Below, one piece after another: positions 1 through 8,314 of a DNA stretch of 64,000 nt. The DNA is from Clostridioides sp. ES-S-0010-02 (GTDB lineage Bacteria > Bacillota > Clostridia > Peptostreptococcales > Peptostreptococcaceae): assembly GCA_020641055.1 (NCBI GenBank), contig CP067345.1, forward strand, positions 1,543,317-1,607,316, in the 5' to 3' direction. The notes beneath the pieces are model-generated. The model was given only the letters and a program-made list of their open reading frames with translations. It ran no database searches and was not told the DNA's origin. The position numbers were made by a program, and so were the translations under genes. How positions within the stretch are numbered: the first letter of the stretch is position 1; each line of letters opens with the position of its first letter.

Positions 1-550
1 TTTTTATGATAAAGAATTTACAATTAGAAAAAATATAAAATATAAAAATTATGTTGTTGAAAATAAAGAAAAAAGACTTTCAATGGGAGATTATACTTTC
101 CCTATAAAAATAAAGACGAGTACTTTTTATGAAACCAAAAAAGTTGAAGTGAAAAAGAACAAAGAAGAGTTGAAAAAAGAATTATCTGAAAAAGCTTTAA
201 AAGAATTAGAATACATAATACCAGCTTCGGCTAGAATAATAGATGTAAAACATAGCTATAAGGTTAATAAAAATATGTTAGAATATTTAATAACAGTTCA
301 AACTAGTGAAAATATAGCTAAAATTTATCCTCTTAGTAAAGCAGAGGCAGAAAGATTTATAAAGGAAGATAGTAAACCAAAAGAGGGAGAAGAGGAAGTT
401 CCTTCTAATCCACAAAAAAGACCAATAAATGATATAAGAAATGAGTTTAATGAGGATAATAAAGATAATAACGACCAAAATAATTCTGATGGAAATAATA
501 GTAATCAAAATAGTAACAATAGTCAAAATAATAATAGTAACAACAATTAA
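1..550 (+). CDS. yqfD: Sporulation protein YqfD, C-terminal part (5' end outside window)
   Basis: The frame is open from base 2 with no stop or convincing start before the ATG at 83, so this is the end of a longer protein. About 182 residues are visible. The globular part is rich in Lys/Glu and resembles the C-terminal soluble domain of YqfD (family about 400 residues, membrane-anchored, needed for sporulation in Bacillus). After about residue 130 the chain becomes a low-complexity tail of Asp, Asn and Gln. The gene lies directly before phoH, as in Bacillus and many clostridia, and that synteny carries much of the identification. The Asn-rich tail is not something I know from Bacillus YqfD. 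Confidence 0.72.
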   Translation, partial: FYDKEFTIRKNIKYKNYVVENKEKRLSMGDYTFPIKIKTSTFYETKKVEVKKNKEELKKELSEKALKELEYIIPASARIIDVKHSYKVNKNMLEYLITVQTSENIAKIYPLSKAEAERFIKEDSKPKEGEEEVPSNPQKRPINDIRNEFNEDNKDNNDQNNSDGNNSNQNSNNSQNNNSNNN

Positions 551-587
551 TAAAATTTAACCTAAAACTTGAGGAGGATTAATTCAA

Positions 588-1604
588 TTGATAATACAAA
601 AAAAATTTACAATAGCAGATGGCAATTTTGAAAGAGAGTTATTTGGCAACTTTGATGAAAATGTAAAATTGATAGAGAAAACTTTAAATATAGATGTAAT
701 ACTTAGAGAAGGCAATATAATTTTAATAGGAGAAGAAAAAAATGTAGATTCTGCATTAAAACTTATGAATGAATTGCATCAAACTGTATCAAATGGTAAG
801 CATTTAGATAAACAAAGCATTTCTTATTCATTATCTCTTTTACTTGAAGGTAGTGAGCAAAAGATAAAAGAACTTGAAGGTACAATTGTTATAACTCAAA
901 GAGGTAAAGCTGTTCAACCTAAAACTTTAGGGCAAAAAGAGTATATAAAGCTTATAGAAAATAATGATATAACTTTTGGTGTTGGCCCTGCTGGAACAGG
1001 AAAGACTTATCTTGCTGTGGCTATGGCAGTGAAAGCTTTTAAAAGAGATGAAGTTAGTAGAATTATACTTACAAGACCAGCAGTGGAAGCTGGAGAAAGT
1101 TTAGGATTTTTACCAGGAGATTTAAAAGATAAAGTAGACCCATATTTAAGACCATTATATGATGCATTATTTGAAATGTTGGGTGCTGATAAGTTTAATA
1201 AGTATTTAGAAAGAGGTACTATAGAAGTTGCACCACTTGCATTTATGAGAGGTAGAACTCTTGATAATTCTTTTATAATATTAGATGAAGCTCAAAATAC
1301 AACTTCTGAGCAAATGAAAATGTTTTTAACTAGATTAGGATTTGGTTCTAAGGCTGTAGTTACAGGTGATATAACACAAACAGATTTGCCTCAAAATAAA
1401 AAAAGTGGTCTTATACAAGCTACAGAGATTCTTAAGGGCGTTCAAGGGATAGGCTCTATAATGTTAACAGACAGAGACGTTGTAAGACATGAGTTAGTAC
1501 AGAGAATAATAAGAGCTTATGAGAAGCATGATAAAAAAGAAGAATTTAAAAAAGAAGAGCGCAAAAAAATGAAAATACAGGAAAAGACTTTCAAAAGAAA
1601 GTAA
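588..1604 (+). CDS. phoH: PhoH family ATPase
   Basis: This is a PhoH-like P-loop ATPase of 338 residues, the usual length. The Walker A motif GPAGTGKT is at residues 133-140 and the Walker B motif LDEAQ at 232-236. The N-terminal 90 residues look like the KH-like/PhoH N-domain. The start is TTG at 588 with GAGGAGG ending 10 bases upstream; no ATG fits better. The last 25 residues are very Lys/Glu-rich. PhoH proteins are cytoplasmic ATPases linked to RNA metabolism and often coupled to YbeY, which is the next gene. Synteny with yqfD and ybeY supports the call. Confidence 0.93.
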   Translation: MIIQKKFTIADGNFERELFGNFDENVKLIEKTLNIDVILREGNIILIGEEKNVDSALKLMNELHQTVSNGKHLDKQSISYSLSLLLEGSEQKIKELEGTIVITQRGKAVQPKTLGQKEYIKLIENNDITFGVGPAGTGKTYLAVAMAVKAFKRDEVSRIILTRPAVEAGESLGFLPGDLKDKVDPYLRPLYDALFEMLGADKFNKYLERGTIEVAPLAFMRGRTLDNSFIILDEAQNTTSEQMKMFLTRLGFGSKAVVTGDITQTDLPQNKKSGLIQATEILKGVQGIGSIMLTDRDVVRHELVQRIIRAYEKHDKKEEFKKEERKKMKIQEKTFKRK

Positions 1605-1660
1605 AAGTGTAGTAATATAGATGTATAGCATTATTAATGAATAAAAAGTAGGTGTAATTA

Positions 1661-2122
1661 ATGGATTTGATATTAGATGATAGACAAGATAAATTAGAAG
1701 TAAATGAAGAACTAATAGAAAAAATAAAAGATATAATTTTAGAGTGTTTGGATTATGAAGGATATGATGATAATTATGAAGTGAGTCTTTCTTTTGTAGA
1801 TAATAAAGAGATTCATGAATTAAATAGAGAATATAGAGGAGTTGATAGACCAACTGATGTTTTATCATTTCCTCTTTTAAGTGATGATTTTGAAGATGTT
1901 GAATTGGAAGAAGAATCTTTAGGAGATATAGTAGTATCTCTTGAAAGAGCTTTAGAGCAAAGCATAGAATATAATCATAGCTTTGAAAGAGAAGTATGTT
2001 TTTTAATATGTCATAGTATGTTTCATCTTTTAGGGTATGACCATGATACAGATGAAAATACAAAAGAAATGAGAGAAAAAGAAGAATACATATTAAATAA
2101 GTTAAACATAACAAGGGAGTAA
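1661..2122 (+). CDS. ybeY: Endoribonuclease / rRNA maturation factor YbeY
   Basis: The product is 153 residues and carries the zinc signature H118-x3-H122-x5-H128 in HSMFHLLGYDHD. The usual Gly after the first His is Ser here. YbeY is a metal-dependent RNase that acts in 16S rRNA 3' processing and ribosome quality control. The start is ATG with AGTAGGTG upstream. It is followed five bases later by dgkA, so the two are probably co-transcribed. The gene for the 7TM-HD phosphodiesterase PgpH (YqfF), which sits between phoH and ybeY in Bacillus, is absent here. Confidence 0.95.
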   Translation: MDLILDDRQDKLEVNEELIEKIKDIILECLDYEGYDDNYEVSLSFVDNKEIHELNREYRGVDRPTDVLSFPLLSDDFEDVELEEESLGDIVVSLERALEQSIEYNHSFEREVCFLICHSMFHLLGYDHDTDENTKEMREKEEYILNKLNITRE

Positions 2123-2127
2123 TTCTT

Positions 2128-2847
2128 ATGAAAACAGGAAAAACTCGTCAAGGTATAATTAAAGCTTTTAATGCAGCTATAGAAGGAATATTATATACAT
2201 TTAAATTTGAAAGGAATATGAAAATACATTACTTAGGCTCAGTTGCTGTGCTTATAATAAGTTTATTTTTTAACTTTTCAAAATTGGAAATGATAATGTT
2301 ACTGATGTCTATATGTTTAGTTGTAGTTGCTGAGATGTTTAATACAGCTATAGAAAAAGCAGTAGACCTGGTAACTGATGAATATCATGTACTTGCAAAA
2401 ATAGCAAAAGATGTTGCAGCAGGTGGTGTACTAGTAGCAGCATTAAACTCAGTAGTAGTTGGATATATTTTATTTTATGATAAATTGACAGATATATCTG
2501 GAATGTTAATTTACAAGATAAGAGAATCAGAATTACATATAACCTTGATATGCATATTATTGGTTCTTATAGCTGTAGTAGTAGTAAAAGCATTGACTTC
2601 AACAGGGACACCTTTAAAAGGAGGTATGCCAAGTGGTCATGCTGCTTTAGCATTTGCTATAGCAACTGCAATTACACTTATGACAGAAAGAGTAGTTGCA
2701 TCTACTCTTGCATATATAATGGCTGTATTGGTTGCTCAAAGTAGGATTGAGGGAAAAATACATACATTCTGGGAAACCATAGCAGGAGCTTTGTTAGGCG
2801 TGTTAATAGCAGTATTAGTATTTCAGCTTGGAATGTTTTATAATTAA
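2128..2847 (+). CDS. dgkA: Fused DgkA-type lipid kinase and PAP2-type phosphatase
   Basis: The protein has two parts. Residues 1-120 are a DgkA-type small membrane kinase with the signature EMFNTAIEKAVD near residue 70 and three hydrophobic segments. In Gram-positive bacteria this family mainly phosphorylates undecaprenol. Residues 135-239 are a PAP2-like domain with PSGH at 168-171 and SR-x5-H at R206/H212, matching two of the three PAP2 signatures. The third (KX6RP) is not clear. A lipid kinase and a lipid phosphatase in one chain suggest recycling of undecaprenol or phosphatidate carriers at the membrane. The fusion occurs in other clostridia by my recollection. Which substrate is used cannot be told. 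Confidence 0.9.
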   Translation: MKTGKTRQGIIKAFNAAIEGILYTFKFERNMKIHYLGSVAVLIISLFFNFSKLEMIMLLMSICLVVVAEMFNTAIEKAVDLVTDEYHVLAKIAKDVAAGGVLVAALNSVVVGYILFYDKLTDISGMLIYKIRESELHITLICILLVLIAVVVVKALTSTGTPLKGGMPSGHAALAFAIATAITLMTERVVASTLAYIMAVLVAQSRIEGKIHTFWETIAGALLGVLIAVLVFQLGMFYN

Positions 2848-2966
2848 AATGAATGTACATAAAATATTTAACAATGAAACAAATCTGTTACAATTAAATT
2901 TTTATGATATAATGTAGAGTATTAAATAAAAATAAATTCTAATAAGTGTATACAGGAGGAGATGTT

Positions 2967-3368
2967 GTGGACAACATAGAATTGTTAAAGTTGGCAGAAG
3001 ATGCTAGACAACATTCTTATGCTCCTTACTCAAGTTTTAGAGTGGGTGCAGCTCTTTTGACTAAGAGTGGAAAAGTTTATACTGGATGTAATATAGAATG
3101 TGCATCATTAGGTGGAACAAATTGCGCAGAAAGAACAGCTATTTTTAAAGCTATATCAGAAGGTGATAAGGATATATATAAAATAGCAATAGCAAGTGAT
3201 AACTCAGAAAATAATGAACAAACATATCCTTGTGGAATATGTAGACAAGTAATTATAGAGTTTGGTTCTGATATAAAAATAATAACAGGATATACTAAAG
3301 GAGAGGTGTTTGAGCATGATATAAAAGATTTGCTACCAAACTATTTCTCTGGAAATGATTTAAAATAA
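2967..3368 (+). CDS. cdd: Cytidine deaminase
   Basis: This is a pyrimidine-salvage enzyme that converts cytidine/deoxycytidine to uridine/deoxyuridine. The zinc-site motifs CAERTA and PCGICRQ are both present. The likely start is GTG at 2967, giving 133 residues. It lies six bases after AGGAGGA (2954-2960), whereas the longer frame from 2946 would begin before its own binding site. The position between dgkA and era is the standard Firmicute order. An AT-rich gap of about 120 bases before it could hold a promoter. Confidence 0.95.
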   Translation: MDNIELLKLAEDARQHSYAPYSSFRVGAALLTKSGKVYTGCNIECASLGGTNCAERTAIFKAISEGDKDIYKIAIASDNSENNEQTYPCGICRQVIIEFGSDIKIITGYTKGEVFEHDIKDLLPNYFSGNDLK

Positions 3369-3432
3369 ATTAAAAAACTAAAATAAATTTAAAGCAATTA
3401 AATACAAGAAGATAAAAGTTAGGAGACAGTTA

Positions 3433-4326
3433 ATGTTCAAATCAGGATTTGTCAGTATAGTAGGTAGACCAAATGTAGGGAAATCTACTTTAATGAATAA
3501 TGTAGTAGGGGAAAAGATAGCTATAATGAGTGATAAACCTCAGACTACAAGAAATACAATACAAGCAGTCTATACAGATGAAGAAACTCAAATAGTATTT
3601 TTAGATACACCAGGTATTCACAAACCTAAAAATAAATTAGGTGAATTCATGGTAAAGGCAGCAACAGAAGCTTTTAAAAATGTAGATTTAATATTATTTG
3701 TAGTTGATGATTCTAAAAAAATAGGTCCTGGAGACAGAAAAATAATAGAGGATTTAAAATCTGTTAAGACACCAATAATTCTAGTTGTAAATAAAATAGA
3801 CCAACTAGGTCAAAAAGATGAATTATTTGATATAATAAAAATGTATGATAGAGAAGGTATTTTCAAAGAGATAGTACCAATATCAGCGTTAAAAGGAAAA
3901 AATACAGATACTCTAATAAAAGTTATACAAAATTACTTAGAAGAAGGACCAAAGTATTTTCCAGATTATATGATTACAGATCAACCAGAGAGAGTATTAA
4001 TAGCAGAACTTATAAGAGAAAAAGTTCTTCATTATCTTAATGATGAAATACCTCATGGTGTAGCTGTTGAAATTGAAAAAATGAAAGCAAGAAATGATAA
4101 AGAAATAGTAGATGTATCTGCTGTAATATATTGTGAAAGAGATTCACATAAGGGAATAATAATAGGAAAGAATGGTAGGAAACTAAAAGGAATAGGTAAA
4201 TCAGCAAGACAAGATATAGAATTACTTTTAGGTTCACAAATAAATCTCCAGTTATGGGTTAAGGTTAAAGAAAATTGGAGAAATTTACAAAATTATATAA
4301 ATAATTTTGGATATAATGATAAATAA
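3433..4326 (+). CDS. era: GTPase Era
   Basis: This is a 297-residue Era GTPase that binds 16S rRNA and the inner membrane during 30S assembly. The G1 loop GRPNVGKST is near residue 10, the G3 motif DTPG near 58, and the G4 motif NKID near 121. The C-terminal third holds a KH domain with GKNGRKLKGIG. ATG at 3433 follows AGGAGA. The next gene (mgtE) starts 11 bases after the stop. Confidence 0.97.
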   Translation: MFKSGFVSIVGRPNVGKSTLMNNVVGEKIAIMSDKPQTTRNTIQAVYTDEETQIVFLDTPGIHKPKNKLGEFMVKAATEAFKNVDLILFVVDDSKKIGPGDRKIIEDLKSVKTPIILVVNKIDQLGQKDELFDIIKMYDREGIFKEIVPISALKGKNTDTLIKVIQNYLEEGPKYFPDYMITDQPERVLIAELIREKVLHYLNDEIPHGVAVEIEKMKARNDKEIVDVSAVIYCERDSHKGIIIGKNGRKLKGIGKSARQDIELLLGSQINLQLWVKVKENWRNLQNYINNFGYNDK

Positions 4327-4337
4327 AGGTGGGTTAT

Positions 4338-5717
4338 ATGGATAGGAAACTGGATGCTTCCCAAGATTTATTATATGAAGTAAAATCATTAATTGATAAT
4401 AATAAAGTATTGGAGTTAAGAGAATTAATAGAGGAATATCATATAATTGATATATTCGATATAATGGAAAATTTAGAGGAAGACATGAAAATTCAACTGT
4501 TTGAAGTACTTCCTCTAGATATGGCATCTTCTATATTAGAAGAAGGTAGTGTAGAGTTTTTTATTAGTATTTTATCTAAGTTAGATGTAGAACATGCAAA
4601 AAACATACTTGAACTTATGTCTCTTGGAGACATGGCAGATAAACTTAGTGAACTTGAAGAAGAAGAAAGAGAACATATAATAAATCTTTTAAATCAAGAA
4701 AACGCTGACTATGTAAAAGAATTATTATTCTATGATGAAGACTCTGCAGGTGGAACAATGACCACTGGATATATTTCTATAAATAAAGATATGACAGCTC
4801 TTGAGGCAATAGAACATATGAGAGAAGAAGCTGATGAAGCTGAGACTATTTATTATATATATGTAGTTGATGATGAAGAAAAGCTAGTTGGAGTATTATC
4901 TTTAAGAGAGCTAATAATAGCGAGAGATGCAAATATAGTAGAAGATTTAATGAGTGAAAATATAATTTCTGTTTATGTAGATGAAGATAGAGAAGAAGCG
5001 GTTAGGTTAGTATCGAAATACAATTTAATAGCAATTCCAGTAGTAGATAGACAAGAAAAGTTAAAAGGGATAATAACAGTAGATGATATAATAGATGTTA
5101 TGGAAGAAGAAGCAACTGAAGATATGTATAAATTTGCAGGAAGTTCAGAGCATGAAAGAGAAGTTGCTGAAAAGGAAAATCCTACATTGAAAGAGCAGAC
5201 AATATCAGCTCTTAGAGGTAGACTGCCATGGTTAATTATTACATTAATTGGAGGTCTATTGGCTTCTCTAATACTTTCTAATTTAGATTATATAATGAAC
5301 CCTATATATGCTCCACTGGTATTTTTTATACCTGTAGTAATAGGTATGGGTGGTAATATTGGAACACAATCATCTTCTGTTACAGTAATAACACTGTCTA
5401 ATAAAGATTTGAATTTTAGCAATGTGGTAAGAGAAGGTATTGTAGGAATTATTACAGGTCTTTTGTGTAGTATAATAACAGGTATTGTAATTTACTTTGT
5501 TATGAAAAAATTAGACATTGTATTAATTGTTTCAATATCATTATTTATAAATATGGTTTTGGGTGCAACAATAGGTGCATTTATGCCTGTTTTATTAAAA
5601 AAGATGGATGCAGATCCATCTACAGTTTCATCACCAATTATATCTACAGCTCTTGATATAACTGGTATAGCAGTTTATTTTATAATAACGACAGCGTTAT
5701 TGTCAAAAATTGTTTAA
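4338..5717 (+). CDS. mgtE: Magnesium transporter MgtE
   Basis: The product is 459 residues with the MgtE architecture. An acidic N-domain (about 1-125) is followed by two CBS domains (about 130-255), then five hydrophobic segments from about residue 285 with the conserved GGNIGTQSS pore region and a C-terminal membrane bundle. The family is a Mg2+ channel gated by Mg2+ binding to the N and CBS domains. I chose ATG 4338, which follows AAAGGTGGG; a GTG at 4329 lies inside that ribosome site. In Bacillus the era-yqzL-recO order has no mgtE, so it looks inserted into the block here. Confidence 0.95.
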   Translation: MDRKLDASQDLLYEVKSLIDNNKVLELRELIEEYHIIDIFDIMENLEEDMKIQLFEVLPLDMASSILEEGSVEFFISILSKLDVEHAKNILELMSLGDMADKLSELEEEEREHIINLLNQENADYVKELLFYDEDSAGGTMTTGYISINKDMTALEAIEHMREEADEAETIYYIYVVDDEEKLVGVLSLRELIIARDANIVEDLMSENIISVYVDEDREEAVRLVSKYNLIAIPVVDRQEKLKGIITVDDIIDVMEEEATEDMYKFAGSSEHEREVAEKENPTLKEQTISALRGRLPWLIITLIGGLLASLILSNLDYIMNPIYAPLVFFIPVVIGMGGNIGTQSSSVTVITLSNKDLNFSNVVREGIVGIITGLLCSIITGIVIYFVMKKLDIVLIVSISLFINMVLGATIGAFMPVLLKKMDADPSTVSSPIISTALDITGIAVYFIITTALLSKIV

Positions 5718-5737
5718 TAACTTTATGTATGATTTAT

Positions 5738-5786
5738 CCTCTTCTTACTAAAAATATAAGTATAAATGTAAGAAGGGGGTTTTTTA
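5738..5786 (+). terminator. Hairpin with T-tract after mgtE that overlaps the yqzL ribosome site
   Basis: CTCTTCTTAC (about 5739-5748) pairs with GTAAGAAGGG (5768-5777) and is followed by GTTTTTTA. It has the form of an intrinsic terminator. The 3' arm GAAGGGGG is also the only ribosome binding site for yqzL, which starts at 5790. Folding would therefore hide it. Confidence 0.75.
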
Positions 5787-5789
5787 AAA

Positions 5790-5945
5790 ATGAACAATAT
5801 CAGTTGGGAAGTTTTTAAAAAAACAGGCAGTATAGATGCATATCTATACTTCTGTGATTGCAAAAACCTAAGTGAAGAAGTCGAAGAAGTAAGGGAGAAA
5901 AAAGAAGACGATGATAATCCTGAACACCCAGGGGATAGTACTTAA
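5790..5945 (+). CDS. yqzL: YqzL-like small protein
   Basis: This is a 51-residue frame: ATG at 5790, AAGGGGG ten bases upstream, stop at 5943-5945. The N-terminus reads [19 protein letters not shown], which matches the pattern of Bacillus YqzL, a small protein of unknown function encoded directly before recO. The C-terminal half is acidic and Glu/Asp-rich, and two Cys (CDC) sit near residue 22. The last 35 bases overlap the start of recO, so translation of the two is probably coupled. Confidence 0.8.
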   Translation: MNNISWEVFKKTGSIDAYLYFCDCKNLSEEVEEVREKKEDDDNPEHPGDST

Positions 5946-6684
5946 AGCTATAAGGTACAAGGAAAGTGATATAATACTTACTCTGTTTACGAGAAAGCTT
6001 GGAAAAGTATCTGCAATAGCAAAAGGAGCTAAAAAAAATAAGAGCTCTTTACTTTCATCATCACAGTTATTTTCTTATAGCAATTTTACTTTAAAAAAAC
6101 AAGGAAATATGTACAAGGTTACTCAAAGTGAAATCATAAAGAGTTTTTATAATATATCCTACGATATAGAGGCATTTTCTTATGCTACATATATTACAAA
6201 ATTAGTTGAAAATTCTATACTTGAAAATCAGACTAATAATAGGTTATTTATATTACTTGCACAGACGCTGTATTTATATACACAAGAAAATACAGATAAT
6301 AGATTTGTAACAGCTGCATTTGAGTTAAAGTTCTTGGACTATATAGGATTTAAACCAATAGTAAATAAATGTATTAATTGCGGAAGTAAAATTTTGCAAA
6401 ATTCTATGTTTAATGTTTATGAAGGTGGTATACTATGTAGTAAGTGTAATACACTTTTTGATAATAATATAAAACTGGATTTAACAACTGTTAGTCTCAT
6501 GGAATATGTATTAAGGAATGATATTTTAACATGTAGCAAAGCTAAAGTATCAAAATATATAACACATGAACTCGAAAATATACTAGAAAAATATTTGAAA
6601 GTTTATGTTGATAATATTAATCTAAAATCATTACACGTATTGCAAAGTGTAAAAAACAATAAGGGAGTGGATAATAATGAGTAG
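5911..6684 (+). CDS. recO: DNA repair protein RecO
   Basis: This is a 257-residue RecO, which helps RecR load RecA on SSB-coated single-stranded DNA. It has an N-terminal OB-fold (about 1-80, beginning [17 protein letters not shown]) and a helical part. A zinc site has CxxC at about 153-156 (CINCG) and CSKC at about 175. ATG 5911 lies inside yqzL with GGGAG upstream, and the stop overlaps the next gene by eight bases. Confidence 0.94.
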   Translation: MIILNTQGIVLKAIRYKESDIILTLFTRKLGKVSAIAKGAKKNKSSLLSSSQLFSYSNFTLKKQGNMYKVTQSEIIKSFYNISYDIEAFSYATYITKLVENSILENQTNNRLFILLAQTLYLYTQENTDNRFVTAAFELKFLDYIGFKPIVNKCINCGSKILQNSMFNVYEGGILCSKCNTLFDNNIKLDLTTVSLMEYVLRNDILTCSKAKVSKYITHELENILEKYLKVYVDNINLKSLHVLQSVKNNKGVDNNE

Positions 6685-7276
6685 TAATATAACTATTGAA
6701 ATGGTTGATTCAGTCTTTGAAAGAGTTCCAGGAGCAACTTATGCAGAAGCAAAAGAAGCATTAGTGGAATGTAATGGAGATGTAATTGAGGCAGTAATAT
6801 ATTTAGAAAATAAAAAGAATACTTGTAATTGTAAAGCTAAATCTGCTAAAGAAACTATGGAAGAAGTATTTGGTAAAGATGGAGAAAATATAAAATATCA
6901 ATTAAAAGAACTTCTTAAAAAAAGTAGTGTTGTAAGAGTAATAGTTGAAAAAGATGGAAAAACTATGATGAATATTCCTTTAACAGTAGGAGTTGTTGGA
7001 TTAGCTTTTGTACCATTAGCTACTCTAGTTGGTTTATCAGCTGCTGTTATAAGTAAATATCGTATAAAAGTTCAAAATGAAGAAGATGGTGAAGTTGTAG
7101 ACTTAGGTGAATTAAATGAAGAAAAACTTCATGTTTTGAAGAATATGATAACTAATGCAGCCAAAGATGTAAAAGATGTAGTAGTTGATAAAAAAGAAGA
7201 TGATAAAGATGTAACTGCTGATCTAATGAAAGAAGAATCTGAAAAGAATAATGAAAACGAAGACGAAAATAAATAG
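6677..7276 (+). CDS. DUF4342 protein with N-terminal UBA/TS-N-like helix bundle
   Basis: The product is 199 residues. Residues 1-45 resemble the UBA/EF-Ts N-terminal three-helix fold ([20 protein letters not shown]). Residues 55-140 match what I know as DUF4342, including a hydrophobic stretch of about 25 residues (about 100-122) that could be a membrane segment. The rest is a charged Lys/Glu/Asp tail. A short Cys cluster (CNCK) lies between the domains. Function is unknown. The ATG overlaps the recO stop, so it belongs to the same operon. Confidence 0.75.
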   Translation: MSSNITIEMVDSVFERVPGATYAEAKEALVECNGDVIEAVIYLENKKNTCNCKAKSAKETMEEVFGKDGENIKYQLKELLKKSSVVRVIVEKDGKTMMNIPLTVGVVGLAFVPLATLVGLSAAVISKYRIKVQNEEDGEVVDLGELNEEKLHVLKNMITNAAKDVKDVVVDKKEDDKDVTADLMKEESEKNNENEDENK

Positions 7277-7388
7277 ATATAAAGTGACTTTTAAAAAATG
7301 AAAAGAAGATAATTATAAGAATTATCACTAACATTGACAAATTTTATAGAATTTGATATTCTAAAAGTTGTAGAAGAACTATTAAAAT

Positions 7389-7422
7389 AGCCTTTCGTGT
7401 AGACGAGAGGCTTTATTGTTAT
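7389..7422 (+). terminator. Hairpin before glyQ, possible terminator or attenuator
   Basis: AGCCTTTCGT (7389-7398) pairs with ACGAGAGGCT (7403-7412) around the loop GTAG, followed by TTATTGTT. The T-tract is interrupted, so it is a moderate terminator. It stands 24 bases before the glyQ start, with AGGAGGG between. No T-box consensus precedes it. Confidence 0.6.
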
Positions 7423-7435
7423 AGGAGGGATTTTT

Positions 7436-8314
7436 ATGAATTTTCAAGAAATGATACTGGCATTGCAAAAATACTGGTCAAAGCAAGGTTGTATCATGAT
7501 GCAACCTTACGATGTTGAAAAAGGTGCTGGAACTATGAATCCTAATACTTTTTTAAGATCATTAGGACCTGAGCCTTGGCAAGTATGCTATGTAGAGCCT
7601 TCAAGAAGACCAGCAGATGGAAGATATGGTGAAAACCCAAACAGATTATATCAACATCATCAATTCCAAGTTATACTAAAGCCATCTCCAGATAATATAC
7701 AAGAATTGTATTTAGAGAGCTTAAAAGAAATTGGAATTGACCCAAGTGAACATGACATAAGATTTGTTGAAGACAACTGGGAAGCTGCCACAGTTGGTGC
7801 TTGGGGACTTGGATGGGAAGTTTGGTTAGATGGTATGGAAATAACTCAATTTACATACTTCCAACAAGTAGGTAATATTGAATGTGAGCTTGAGACAGGA
7901 GAAATTACATATGGGTTAGAAAGATTAGCTATGTACATTCAAGAAGTTGATAGTGTTTATGATTTAAAATGGAATGATAAAATAACTTATGGCGAAGTGT
8001 TTAATAAAGCTGAGTATGAAAATTCAGTGTATGCGTTTGAATTATGTGATGCAGATATGTTGTTTAATCTGTTTGATATATATGAAAAAGAAGCATTAAG
8101 ACTTATGGAAAGTGGTCTTGTAATACCTTCATATGATTATGTATTAAAATGTTCTCATGCATTTAATACATTGGATGCAAGAGGAGCAATAGGTGTTAGT
8201 CAAAGAGCTTCATTTATAGGTAGAGTTAGAAATATGGCAAAAACTGTTGCAGAAACTTTTGTAAAACAAAGAGAAGAAATGGGATTCCCTCTTTTAAAGG
8301 ACGGTGACAAATAA
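7436..8314 (+). CDS. glyQ: Glycyl-tRNA synthetase alpha subunit
   Basis: This 292-residue protein is the alpha subunit of the tetrameric (alpha2-beta2) bacterial GlyRS, which holds the class II catalytic core. The strongly conserved N-terminal stretch with [19 protein letters not shown] and the Arg-rich [17 protein letters not shown] segment are typical. ATG follows ATAGGAGGG. The stop and the glyS start share one base (TAATG), so translation of the two subunits is coupled. Confidence 0.98.
   Translation: MNFQEMILALQKYWSKQGCIMMQPYDVEKGAGTMNPNTFLRSLGPEPWQVCYVEPSRRPADGRYGENPNRLYQHHQFQVILKPSPDNIQELYLESLKEIGIDPSEHDIRFVEDNWEAATVGAWGLGWEVWLDGMEITQFTYFQQVGNIECELETGEITYGLERLAMYIQEVDSVYDLKWNDKITYGEVFNKAEYENSVYAFELCDADMLFNLFDIYEKEALRLMESGLVIPSYDYVLKCSHAFNTLDARGAIGVSQRASFIGRVRNMAKTVAETFVKQREEMGFPLLKDGDK

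Noticed and set aside
1494-2114. 206-residue frame on the minus strand
   Set aside because: It runs opposite to phoH/ybeY, is Leu/Tyr/His-rich and has no domain or ribosome site; it is a shadow of ybeY.
2946-2966. Earlier GTG start of cdd at 2946
   Set aside because: It lies before the AGGAGGA ribosome site used for GTG 2967.
7277-7435. T-box leader before glyQS
   Set aside because: A glycine T-box is usual in many Firmicutes, but the AGGGTGG-type T-box sequence is absent; only a short hairpin is present.
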